Assembly (NCBI GenBank): GCA_023055505.1 | Contig: JALIRH010000035.1 | Span: 3,776,382 to 3,840,381, forward strand | Direction: 5' to 3' | DNA: 64,000 nt | DNA from: Callipepla californica brunnescens | Lineage: Eukaryota > Chordata > Aves > Galliformes > Odontophoridae | Shown: positions 26,730-37,860 of the stretch, in pieces | How positions within the stretch are numbered: the stretch's first letter is position 1 | Layout: every line of letters begins with the position of its first letter | Translations under genes and position numbers: made by a program | The notes under the pieces: model-generated | The model's input: only the letters and a program-made list of their open reading frames with translations | Databases searched by the model: none | Told to the model about the DNA's origin: nothing

Positions 26730-27010
26730 CTACATTGTTTCTCGATTTACAAGTGCAGGCTGATGTCTGGAGTTCTGAGTTAGTCTGAACAATCAGGACT
26801 CCGAGGTTTTCCCATCATTATAAGAATTAGCCATATAATTGGGTATTATCTAAGAATTATCCATAAATACTCACCACAACATGATATTTGCTAAGTAATA
26901 ATTAGACTATGAAAAGAACTCAAATAATACCTTTGTCAAGAAAATTAACGGCCTCGCCTTGCATTTATACAGCATCCTGCTGAGGGGGTAATAGGGTTTA
27001 AAATTGCAGT
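26730..27010. promoter_or_regulatory. AT-rich block resembling a conserved noncoding element
   Basis: This is one of the most A/T-rich complex blocks in the window, with many TAAT, ATAATT and AATTA words at 26810-26950 and no simple periodicity. It lies directly after a CR1, so the boundary is sharp. A role as an enhancer is inferred from texture only. Confidence 0.25.
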
Positions 27011-30000
27011 AAATTACAGCTCGACCAAATCTCAGCCCCCTTAAGTATAAAGAAGCTACAGGGCAACAGAGAGTCAGGCCTCCCATGAAATTCCAGAGCA
27101 GAAAGCGGCACAGAATCTATTTTGTTACAGCGTGTCTGAATTTCATGTGGTGAAAGATGCATCGTAGTGTCCTTGATCATCCAGCTCCGGGATGAGGCTT
27201 GAGGTCTGCTCACAGGGTCAACACCTGGGGGCTACATTCAGCATTTTCATTTTAATTCCAGTCCCCATCTTCCAACCCCTGGCTTCGCTCAGGAGCACAG
27301 CTTTCACTGTGAAACTAGAACTCCCAAAGATGGAAGGGACTTCAAGGGGCAGCGCTGCGTTTTGCTTTGGTTTGCAGTGCTTCAGAATCCTCCTGATGAG
27401 CGCAGCAGAAAGTTATGTCTTTATTTATCACCATTAGAGATGTTGAATTTAATCTAAGGAAGACAAACAAGCAAATTCCTCTGAATTTCGTATTTCCCCT
27501 GGATGCATTTCAGAATCACAGGGAAGGAGCACAGCAGGCCCTCAATTATGCAGCAAACTTTTGCTGCGGATGACAAAGTGCTGAGTGTCTCAAAGCAGAC
27601 GGCAACATTAAAGGAGAATTTAAATGTTATCTCAGTTGTATTTCAGCTGCCCTCCCTCGCTGAAGGCTGTGTAAAACAGGGACAGGAACCTTCCGCACAG
27701 ACCCCCGTTTCAGTGTTTCAAATATAAATCTGCAGACGTGCACTAAATAAACACTTCAGAAAAGATTGGGAGGAAGGGAACAGCCCTGCGTGCACAGCAG
27801 GACGAGGAAAACAACCTGCAAAGGAAGCAGAGGGCCACACAAAGGGCTCTGAAGGTAAAACACTGAGCAGATGCTCACTGCAGGGCATCTACTGGGCAAG
27901 CGTAGAGCCATCTCTGGGGCTGGGGGCACAGAGGTATGGCAGGATGCCTGGGCACAGGGACCACAGTGCGCCTGCAGAGAGCTGAGCCAAGAACAGTGGG
28001 GGAAGCACAGTTCTCAGATTGCCTGAGTTTTGCATGTCAGAACTTGGAACATGACCTGTAGAAGCAGTAGTTGAGGTCGGGTGATTTTTTTCCCCTGGTT
28101 CTGTTGGTCTTACTACCAGTGGTCTGTCTGTAGTGGTCAAAGCCGAAGCTGTTCTCTTGTCTGAAGTGCAGGGTTTACCACGTCCATCGCTTTTTCAAGA
28201 GCAGAAAATCTGACTTTTGGAAAAGAGGACATGAAATCTTTGTGCCATTAGGAAGGAAAAGGTGAGGAACAAAACCAATTTGCCCAAAGGAGAAACAGCA
28301 TTTGAGGGCATCGGCAGTACTTAAATCTGAGCAGAAAGTGCAGTATAAACATTAGCTGCCATGCAGGAAGCTGCATCAATTGAAATCTCAAGCAGATTTA
28401 GAAATTGGTTTTATTACGGCTTAGCAGTTCCCCTTTCAGCCTTTTTATTGCAGGTTTTAAATTCTAATGTGTGCGGAGGAGCAAGGAGGTGACTTCAACC
28501 TGCCACTGCCCAGCGACCTTTGGTGTTATGCAGCAAACACCTCGTGGTGTAGCAGGAGTCCTCTTCCCAGAAGGCTTTGAAGTCTGTATCAGGGGACGAG
28601 ATGTGCTTCTGTGCTCTGATCCGTGAAGGATCTGTGCTATATTTGTTCGCTTCACAGAAGTAAACACCTGCATGGTGAGGGCTGAAAATGTACGGGCAGT
28701 GCCACGCTGTTAGCATTAGAGCTGGCTTAAAACTCTCGTATATTTGGCTGAGGAGGCTTAGGAAAAAAACCCAGCCCGTATCCATTGCACACAGATTTGA
28801 GCAGATTTGAGCTCAGATCTGCAGCCCGTACCCGTGCAGGTGTCAGATGAGAAGCTGCAAGATGAAACATCGGTGTGGTGGGACCCTGGAGCTGCTAGCT
28901 GTTCTTTAGCTGGTGGCTGCAAAGGGCATCATGCTGGCAAGGTAATGGGCGAGTTTGTCTGGCAGAGTTCTGTAGATGCAGATGCTGCAGCCCTGCCCCA
29001 GCTCTTTGTAACCCGCAGCTCCACCATGGATTGCCGTCTGCCTGTCGGTGGGGGGAATGTTTCACATGAGCGCAGCTCCGTAAGCTGCTTCCATCAGGCT
29101 CAGCCAGGTTAGTGCAAACATATCATTTATGCCATTTGAGCTAAGCTGACCGATTAGGACTGAAGTGGATCAAGGAGCGCTCTGAAGCAGCAGTCTGTCT
29201 GCAGAGCTGCAGGGCTGCTAACCTCAGACAGAAGGGCAGTGGAGGTGCAGTGAGGAAAGGAGACAACGTCTTAAACTTCTCCAGCTGGCTTGCACGAGAG
29301 CCATCGCTTGGAAAAGGCATTCTGGCACCACGTCAGCCGGTGAGCTGAGGCTCCTCTGCAGGGCTGTGTCAGCATAAATCCCTCAGCAGGTCGTATGGAA
29401 CTTGTCCTGTGAATTGCTGCCATCTCAGTCAGAGTTCCCCGGTGCACTCAGGTAGATGGGCGAATCTTTTCCACTTGCCACTGCCTGTTTGGTCGTGTCA
29501 CCTCATGCTGCCTAACGGCAGGCTTCGGGCTATGGCAGCACTGCTTCCACTTCAGCAGTGGCTGCTCCTCCTCTCTTGTCCTCTCGCTTTCTGCTTTGAT
29601 TCAGGATTTTTCCAGCGCTGGAAACATAAAACTGAGGCATGGAATTGCATCTTGCTCCCTCCAACAGAGGGCTGTTAATACTATTAATTCATCAGCTTTT
29701 CCCCTAATATCTCAGCAGAATAATTCTGTTCTCTGGCTCTATGTTTCACATTCCCCCCTGCCAAAAGAAACGTATCCCACAGACAGTACTCAGAAAGCGC
29801 ATCAGCATGGTTTTACATTCTGTGATATCACTTTCCTGATGGTTTTTGAGACTCTTGTGCTTGATCCCTTTTTCCCATCTTCTCCCTCTTTCCTGCTTCT
29901 TCTCCTGTTTCCACAGCCCTAAAAAGCCCATGTGCTGTATAACTGGAGTCTTCCCTCCACTGCCACCCCTACGCCATCTAAATGATGTACGCATCCCCTG

Positions 30001-32320
30001 CGTGATTTGCAAGCACAGTAAATCTGCCACGTGTTATTTGGAGTGGTTTGGGCAGAGTTCTGGAGTGGTTCCCTCTGAGCAGGACACAGAGCCCATGGGA
30101 AAATTGGAAGTGTTCTCCATGTTGGGTCAGACTGCCATTCTGCCATGTAGGCCACTGAGAGCATCCCTTGAAGTACAGCATTCACGCTGTGGTTTATCAA
30201 CCCAGGTCAAATCCAGAGGAAAAGGGTTCAGAGTCCCATTATTTTCCATTCTTGAGCTCTTCTTCCCCACTTCATCTCTCTTCTTTTCTTTTTTAAACAA
30301 TTAAAAAAAAATCAGGACATGGTACTGAGCTTCGGAGTCAGAGTCCCTTGCGGATTATTAACACAAATTATGAAGAGCACAACTTTATGAGGACGAGGAG
30401 TTTCTTAAACTCATTAATTTTATTAATAACAGGGAATTAATGCGCAGAAAGGCAACGCCAGCTTGGCAGTAATTGCTTTCTGGGTTCAAAATGCTAAGTG
30501 GAAAAGTCATTTCCTACTGCTGCTTCCTTTCTCTTCTTCCTTGCTTCCACCTTCTCTTATCCTTCCTCTCACTTATTTTTGCTTCATGAGAATTGATTTA
30601 TTTTTTTTGCCGCTTCTTCATTACGAGTCATTATATTTCATCACTACAAGACTTTGGTCATGTTTCATTGCTTCCCCATTATTTTTTCATAATTCTTTCT
30701 CCCAGTATTCCTGTACAGACCAGAGCCAGGCAGAGAATCCAGGCAGCTCAGGTCTATATTAATGTCTCAGCTCCTGTTGGAGTGGAGGAGCAGCCACATC
30801 TCCAGTCACTTTTGGCCTTTGCACAAGCAAATGCCATTTGTTTTCTCTCCTCCTTCCCACTGAACACATCACTCCCTCTCAGCAGTGAGCTGTCCTGTGA
30901 TACAAGACTGATGACTAGTGAGAGTGCTCTCTTCAAACTTGAAATAGCTCTTTCTCCTATAGACTTCAGAATGCTGGAGGAGGTACTGAGCAAAACAATT
31001 CAGCCTGAAATCTTGCTTAACATTGTTTGGCATTGGGAAAGGAGCACCGTTTGTGATTTACACTGCAAGGAGATAATTTACCATGTATTTCTGTTGTTGT
31101 GATGCTGTGACCATGGACTAAGCCCCGTGGTTGACAACACAGCTGTAAGCAGAGCTCAGTCCTGGACTGAGCACATCATTTTGTTGTCCCTGTGGTTTGA
31201 CTCATATAAGTTTAATGCAGAAGAAGTAGTTTGATTGTCAGCATTCCACGTACACATGTACCCAGATGTATGAGGTCAACTTTGACAAGATGGGAAATGG
31301 TGCAGAAAGGTCAGAGACAGGTGTCACACTTCAGTTTGGGGCGAGAAAGGAAGGAGTAATGTGTTCAGACCTCTGTGTCTGATATTCATTCCGTTTGACG
31401 TTGAAGAGTGAGGAAATAGCTGCATTTCCATCCAGCAACATCTTCTGGTCCTGGCACGTTTGCATGCAAAGATACCCTCACTTGCCTCTTGAAGGTTATG
31501 CTGCTGCTCTCTGCTATTCCCTGACATGTTCCTGTGACTGCAGAGGGCTGAGAAGAAAAATAGCCAAGAGTCCTCAGTGCCCACCCTGCAGAATGGGGTC
31601 TCCTTCTCAAAGATTTGTCAGCTATAATTCATACCTCCATGGAAAACCTCTATCTTCTGCCCCTCTTCCTTTCGTGCCCTGCTCCAGCCAGCACTACCTG
31701 GCAGACCTGGAAGGCTTCACCTCCAGTTGGCTGTGGGGAACACACCTCTGCCCAGGTTCTTGAGCAGATGGTGGCTACTTGATTGTCCAGAATCATCCAT
31801 ACCTTTGCCAGAAGCAGCCTGGATGGCCAGAAAATATGCTTACCAACCTGCCTTCCTGACTCCTGCTATGCTCCTGCTCTGTGAACTGCAAAGAGATTTC
31901 ATTTTTCAGCTTCCCTTTGCTCTTCAAAGCCTGACCAGGGCTTGGCAGTGCTCAGCAGTGCCCCATAGAACAGCACAGACACAAGCACCTGTTCCTCTGT
32001 TGTTCTCCAAGGATGCACATGGTGACCGAGCACAGGCCAGCCGTGCTGCGATGGATGGATCAATCCCCTATAGCCTTCCAGGGATCCAGCCTCAATCATA
32101 CGGGGTAGAGCTGCATCCCTGGCCCTTCTGCACCAGCTTGCTGCCTTAGCTGTGGGACATGTCCCCTGTTCCCCTTGTTGGGGATGATACCATGACTGTG
32201 CTCCTTAACATGACCACGAGGAGCTTGACTACCAGAGAAACAGTGTGAGTTTGGCCCCAGCCCAGTGTGTGCCAGCACCTAATTGGCACAACTGGTCCTT
32301 GAATGCTAATCAGGTTCCCT
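27011..32320. other. anonymous noncoding sequence
   Basis: No gene is supported. A 'gatggaagggacttcaagg' word at 27330 recalls a CR1 tail but is too short to call. AT-rich patches lie at 29680-29730 and 30350-30470. The 169-codon open stretch at 30593-31102 is a chance-looking run through pyrimidine-rich DNA. The 101-codon stretch at 28807-29112 ends just before a CAGgttagt donor-like word, but I recognise nothing in it. Confidence 0.5.
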
Positions 32321-32489
32321 ATTAGCATCGCCCAGCAGAAGAGCTGGGGATGGAGCGGGCACAGCAGCGACCAGAAGCAGAAGTAGTGTTACATGAGTCC
32401 ATCCAGAGGGTCTGGCTAAGCTCTGTCCTGCCTGAGTGGCTGTGAACCTTTCCGCTAATGCTTTCCTTTATCTTTTATAGCAGCTGTGG

Positions 32490-32615
32490 CTGAGCTCAGT
32501 ATTCATATTAGTTCTTTTGAAATCCTCCTGGTCTCTATTTTATCTAGCACTGAATTCCACAGCTTAATTATGCAATAGTTGACCTGTATTTATCACAGAA
32601 GTGATGCCCTGCTCC
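32490..32615 (-). repeat. possible ancient L3/CR1 scrap
   Basis: The words 'gaattccacagcttaattat' and 'gcaatagttgacctg' recall the reverse complement of the conserved 3' region of old L3/CR1 elements, which reads about 'agttccacaggttgactatgc'. Identity is low and no second conserved word is found, so this is tentative. Confidence 0.25.
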
Positions 32616-33919
32616 ACTGCTTCGTACATCCATGCATTCTCAGGTCCTGACATCTTCATGGCAGGAGCAACTGTGAGGTGATGAGATGGGGGAGTTGGGT
32701 GGCACCTGCAGTGTGCAGCATGGCAAGCACATGCCATGGTGAGAGGTGGGCATGCATGGGGCTGCAGACTCTTGTTTTCCTCCCAGTATGTGTGTCTCTG
32801 TGCACTTGGTCAAGCTGGGATTTGAGCAGTGTTTTCTATACATGAAAAAAGTGATGCTGAAAGAGCGTGGCTCCTCTTTCACCTGCAGAGGGAGCGCTGT
32901 GAGGGCCAGGGAGAAACCAGCTCTGTCTCCACAATTCTGCAGATTTATCAATTTTTCAGTCCCTGGAGATGGCATCCTCTCCTTGCCTCCCTCCGTGGGG
33001 TCTGACCTGTGAGCACAGCGTGGGTGAAGATGAGCAGTGAGCAGATGTTTGGATCTCATGCTGCACCTCTCTTCCCTCCCCGTCCATCAGCACTGGAAGA
33101 TTTTTCACCATTAAATGTCACTCTGTGACCCCCTCGATGCTGAGGGACTGATGGTGCAAATCGCATCCCTGGTGCCTGTCTGTCTGCGGTCTTCCATCTA
33201 AGACAAGAAGAGGAAGAGCTTTTGCTTGGCTTTCTGGGATGCGTACGGCCTCATGTATCAGGAATTAAAATCTTAGCCCTCGTGTCCTGATGTTACACCT
33301 ACTGCATTCAAATGCTGATATTCATTTGTGCAGGGAAGGAAGGAAGGAAGGAAGTGAAATCCTAACCTATGTAAGCAGGCTTCGAAAGTGCGATTCTAGC
33401 AACGCAGTGCTGCATTCCGGCAAGAGATAAAATCGCTGTGCTTTGCATATATTAGAGATGTGGTGATGAAACAGGCATTTAGATGACCTGCAGTTCATGG
33501 TGGATTACCGTAGGAAATGCAGCCACTAAAGTAGGATCTGAAAAGGGAGTTTGCTTTTCCAGCCAGCACGTAGCATGGTCCCAGGATGATGTGAAGCCAC
33601 GGGGTGGGATTTCTTGTCAGTCCACACACGTGCATCTTACAGCAAGATTCTCCCCTTTGGAAATATTCCTTTGATTGTGATTCCTCTCAGCAATTTTCTG
33701 TGACCTTTGAGTTTAGAAGGCCCTTAAATACCAAAAAGAAGGAAAGCAAAATATTTGTGGTGATAAATTTTCACCGTTGCTGCCAAGTCAGTATAGTCCT
33801 ATCTTTGTGGCATTGTCAGGCTCTGAAGGGTCAAAAATGGACTTCATTTCCGACAGCCTTGACCGCACCAAATTGCTAGCAGCATCCTAAATCAGAGTAC
33901 ATGTGAATGGACGGCGTTA
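32616..33919. other. anonymous noncoding sequence
   Basis: No gene is supported. Five perfect GGAA units lie at 33334-33353. The remainder is mixed sequence with short contradictory frames. Confidence 0.5.
33334..33353. repeat. GGAA simple repeat
   Basis: Five perfect GGAA units. Tandem GGAA arrays can bind ETS-family factors when long, but five units is short. Probably an ordinary microsatellite. Confidence 0.85.
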
Positions 33920-34390
33920 CTGATGGAGAGCCTTGCTGCAGAGCAGCTCAGAGCACGGAGACGTCGTGTATTTGCCTCAATGGCTCTGCAAAGTGCAAGC
34001 TGGGACTTTGCAGCTGAAGTGTGGCCATGTGCACCCAGCAAACCCTGGGGCTCAGCTGCAAGCACTGTGCTGAAGGACAGCCCAGCTGAGCACCGTGGTT
34101 TTCTGCTAGCAGGTGCCCTGCTTGCTGGAGGCAGCTCGTGCATGGGAGCTGGCTTTGCTGTGGCTGGCAGGCAGCAGAGTGCAGGGCTCCCCGTTAGGAG
34201 GTGGCTCACCTCAGCGCATGTGCTGCGGTCTGCTTGGATTCCTTCCGCTCAGTTTAAATCACTCCTGCAGTTTCAGACAGATGTGGTATGTTTTATAGTC
34301 TCCAACGAACCGCTCCATTGTCTGGCAGTGTGCTGCTGTAAGGTCTACTGCTTGTCATGCCAGTGCTGGCTGCATTTCAGTGACAGATGA
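33920..34390 (+). other. GC-richer island with a long open frame, coding status doubtful
   Basis: An ATG at 33923 opens 155 codons ending at 34390. The first 90 residues are Ala-, Ser- and Gly-rich, and the last 50 are Cys-rich. The region has more CpG than its surroundings at 33910-33970. The ATG context is poor, with C at -3. A 105-codon frame on the opposite strand overlaps it, which suggests base composition rather than selection. I recognise no domain and do not call a gene. Confidence 0.15.
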
Positions 34391-34467
34391 CATTTTCCTA
34401 GTGTATGCATAGCTTATAACCAGCTTTTATTAAAGCTTTCTCCTTGAGCAAAAGGACGTGTATTAAG

Positions 34468-34552
34468 AGGAGACACTGGCAATCGAATCCGGGGTCTCTG
34501 ATGCCATCCTGTTGATTGACTAAGGATGAACCACGTCCCGCTTCACAGAGCA
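34468..34552 (-). repeat. MIR-type SINE, tRNA-like head
   Basis: Read on the minus strand, GTGGTT is followed by a 'ggatggcatcagaga' word, 'ccccggattcgattgccag' and 'tgtctcctctta'. This is the order of the tRNA-derived head of MIR (gtggttaagagca, then tttggagtcagac, then the ggttcgaatcc box and tgccactta). The box B-like GGATTCGATTG is preserved. It is not a functional tRNA, because the arms do not pair. Confidence 0.45.
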
Positions 34553-35090
34553 CAGCAGGAGTCCAACAACAGAAAATCTCTTTTCCTTGCATCTCCAGCT
34601 CTGCCTCAGCCAACACTCAGCCCAAATATTCTCCCTTCGCTGTCTTTTCAGAGTTTTGCTACTGGTGCTATTTCTGCCTCTGCAAAGCTTCTCTCTTGGC
34701 ATTCCTTATCCCTGCTGCTCTTCCACTGACAAACAAATCACAGCAAATAGCCAACTGCATGTCTACATCTATGAGTACCTTGCAGGTGTATTATTTTTGT
34801 GGTGGTTATCTGCCATGTTTCTTGATGAAGCACACTCTTCCTCAAACCTACTCACGCAGGAAGGGAGGTGTGAATCCACATGGCACATGAACATGAAATA
34901 TATGGATTTTGTAGGAGTGGAGATATGAATATGCATTATTTTTGCAAGCATGTGTGTACACATCTTCAGAGGCCTCTTGGCCTGTGCCAGATATCATACA
35001 TAATATTACAGTGATTTTTTCCAAAGTTGATGCTTTCTGCCCAACATAAATATGGTTTATTCTTCTTGTGAATCACTGGTTTAAAAGACT
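34553..35090. other. anonymous noncoding sequence
   Basis: No gene is supported. Three overlapping plus-strand frames compete here and none is convincing. Nothing repetitive occurs before the minisatellite. Confidence 0.5.
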
Positions 35091-35364
35091 CTCCTTTTTT
35101 TCCTTTTTCCGTTTTCCTTTTTCCTTTTAACTTTTTCCTTTTTCCTTTTTCCTTTTTCCTTTTTTCCTCATTCCTCATTCCTTTTTCCTTTTTAATTTTT
35201 CCTTTTTCCTTTTTCCTTTTTCCTTTTTCCTTTTTTCCTTTTTCCTTTTTCCTTTTTCCTTTTTCCTTTTTCCTTTTTCCTTTTTTCCTCATTCCTCATT
35301 CCTTTTTCCTTTTTAATTTTTCCTTTCTTCTTCTTTTTCCTTTCCTTTTTCCTTCCCTTCCCCT
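35091..35364. repeat. CCTTTTT minisatellite with 121-bp higher-order duplication
   Basis: About 270 bp consist almost wholly of pyrimidines on the plus strand, built from the 7-bp unit CCTTTTT with single-base length variants. A marker segment reading 'cctcattcctcattcc' followed by 'tttttcctttttaattttt' occurs twice, beginning at 35166 and 35287. This gives a higher-order period of 121 bp and implies segmental duplication inside the array. Such homopurine-homopyrimidine tracts can form triplex DNA and stall replication. The lysine-rich open frame on the minus strand is only a translation of the repeat. Confidence 0.95.
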
Positions 35365-37599
35365 GGCTTAATTACTTTAAGCTCTGCCTCACAGAGAACT
35401 AAGGATAGGTAAGCAGGTAGGGAGCAAATGGAGCGAGGCAGCTGGGATATTATTAATATTGAAAATATCAGCAAGTATCGGCTCTCTGATCACAACACTT
35501 GTTTACAAAAGGACCTTTCCACTGTGTGCACTCCACCAAGCTAGTTGGCATTCAGAGCACGCCATAGCATCTGGTTCTGTCTCTTGCTCTGTGGCTGTCC
35601 AGAGAGAGATTGTAAAATGAGTCGACAGGTAGATAAATAAAGAGAGAAAACTGGGCTATCGTCAGAGACAAATACAGGTTTATGTAGATGGAACTTGACA
35701 GGAGGTGGGGAGAGATAAGTCACGATTGCAGGCTCTGTGTAGAAGTGTTGCAATTGCAATGGAGCCTCTGGTCCAAAGGGCCTGGGAAGGCGATAGGAAG
35801 GACTGGGAGAGGAGAGGTGGGCTGAGCAGTGCCCGTTAGCCTGATCTGCTGCCCTGTTTCAGCCCTCATGGCACACCTCGAAAAGCTGTGCCACATCAGT
35901 GCTGCTCAAGGAGGTGGGCTCTACCATAGCGATCAGATCGAATGCGGCCTCTGGGCACTTGGAAAACAAAAGAGAAACAGCACGGCCAAGGTCAGTGTTG
36001 CACTGTCCCACACATTTTCTGAACCATTTCCTTGGGAGAGGGTTTGAATCACTGCAAAATGAGAGTGGAAAACAAACCCATCCTGTCACCCCAGGCTGCT
36101 CTGCAGATGTTAATACCATTTTCATTTTGGTTTGGGCTTTTTTTTCCATGTATGAATACAAATGTGTGAATCTGACGCCTCTTTTTTTAACCCAGGAGCT
36201 ATATCCTGCAAGACAGTGGATCCACTGCAGCACTTGATGAGGCTCATCCCAGATATGCTGTGAAATAACCCCTGTAGCTGGAGATGATGTGTTGGAATCT
36301 CTGTTCTGGGGAATGAGTCTCTTGCCTCAAAGACCATTAATGCTCACATCACAGATGGCATGAAATTCTACATTTTTAGCTCCTTCAGCACTTCATGCTG
36401 TATAGATGTAGCCCCCCTTGTCCTCTCCTCGAGCTCACAGGTGATGTTGCACAGGGTTAGGCTCTGTGTCTTTCTCACACACATCCATATACAGGAATGT
36501 CCACAAAAGCTCTTCTCACAGTTGTAGTCCCATGTGTCTCCAGCTCCTAGTTCAGCAGGTTCCTATAGCTTCCGCTGATGTGCACATATATAAATAGTCT
36601 CTCACATCCCCACACATGAAAGCGAGTTTCTATATCTTTAGTTCTGGTGTCATACAAAAGCAGGTTTTTCTCATTTTCAAAGGTAAGGAGTGTGGGAGGG
36701 TGTTGCCTATCTTCAGATTACCAGGAGTAAAATGAAAAAATCTGCAAATCCTTTTCCCGTGGCAAAGCACCGTTTAGCCAGAAGAACCCAGAATGCTTCA
36801 ATTTAGCTGAAATTACTGTACTCGGTGGAGGTATAGCACGGTAAATATAACGCTTGTGATATACAAGAGATCATCCTAGATAATCAGCTGGCTCCCTCTT
36901 ATCTGCAAAGAAGGGCTGTGTTTTCTTTCATACTGATTCCTTCTGCAAGAGAAAATGCCAAAGCAGTAGAAGAGTGTATGGGAATAGCATTTGTTTCCCT
37001 GCTTCCCAGAATGTGAAAATGGCAGTGGAAGCCAAATCTGTTGGTGGAAACAAAGGAAAGCTCATTTTTAAACAGCAGATAATAGATTGGTTTGCAGCAA
37101 CTTTGTTCTCTTCAGGGTTTTCAGTTTTCATTAGAAATAAGCCAAGCAGTAAGCAAGCAAACAGGAGGCATAGGAAATCGGGTGAAGCATTTTCCCCGTC
37201 AAGATTTTGTCCCAAAAGAAAAAAAGAAAAGCAAGGAGCATTCTTTTCTTTGCCAGCTCGTCTATAGACTTTCGATTCAGCACTGTGTTTTTGTACCTCC
37301 GGTAATGAACTGCTCTGTAATGAATCAAAAATGTCTTTAGGGTTATTCAGCACAACGGCGAGTTGGGCGTTCTTCATCCTGCATTACCCCCCTGGTGCCA
37401 GCAGTACTCTTCTCCACAGGGAAAAAGAAGCACTGACCTCTGGGGAGAACAAATCTGGCAGTGGGGGATGGGTGTGAATCAGCCATCAGTGTCCTCACAG
37501 GCCAATGTCACGCCAGCAGCACTTGCCTGGCAGAGAACAGGAGCTGAAGAAGGGGTCATATTCTGACATCACATTACGTGTTCTCCGGGCGATCTCCAG
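35365..37599. other. anonymous noncoding sequence
   Basis: No gene is supported. An AT-rich block at 36795-36890 has TAAT-type words. The 149-codon minus-strand open stretch at 36928-37377 has no recognisable domain and is contradicted by frames on the plus strand. Confidence 0.5.
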
Positions 37600-37860
37600 T
37601 CACACTGTTTGTACAGCTTCAGGTTGGAAATGTTAACAGTTGCTGTTATCCTGAGATAAGACGCAACGAAACGGTGCCTGTAACTGCTGAGGGTTATTTC
37701 TATATACCAAATTATTTCGTGCTAGTAGGCTTTCAAATGGACTCTAATTAAATTAAACAGCTTATTTTATTTTTTTTTTTTCATTCATCACCGCGGGCAG
37801 ATCAAGATTGTGTGGCAATTATGAGGGAAGATCTATATTTATCGCGTGAAAAGAATCCGT
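37600..37860. promoter_or_regulatory. AT-rich block resembling a conserved noncoding element
   Basis: AT-rich complex sequence contains 'ctctaattaaattaaacag' at 37742-37760, a run of 12 T at 37770-37781, and scattered CpG words (gacgcaacgaaacgg at 37661-37675, caccgcggg at 37790). CpG preserved inside an AT-rich block is unusual in this CpG-poor window and hints at constraint. Not proven. Confidence 0.28.

Noticed and set aside
27325..27350. CR1-tail-like GGAAGGGACTTCAAGG
   Set aside because: Too short and without the neighbouring CR1 words.
28807..29112. Open frame ending near CAGgttagt
   Set aside because: No recognisable protein content and no convincing acceptor or partner exon.
29625..29660. 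MIR-like ACTGAGGCATGGA
   Set aside because: Only about 13 bases match; flanks do not continue the MIR order.
30593..31102. 169-codon open frame
   Set aside because: Runs through pyrimidine-rich DNA; no ATG-supported start with good context and no recognisable product.
34468..34552. Possible functional tRNA gene
   Set aside because: T-arm and acceptor stem do not pair; it fits a SINE head better.
34966..35292. Lys/Glu/Gly-rich open frame on the minus strand
   Set aside because: It is only the translation of the CCTTTTT minisatellite; its periodicity equals that of the repeat.
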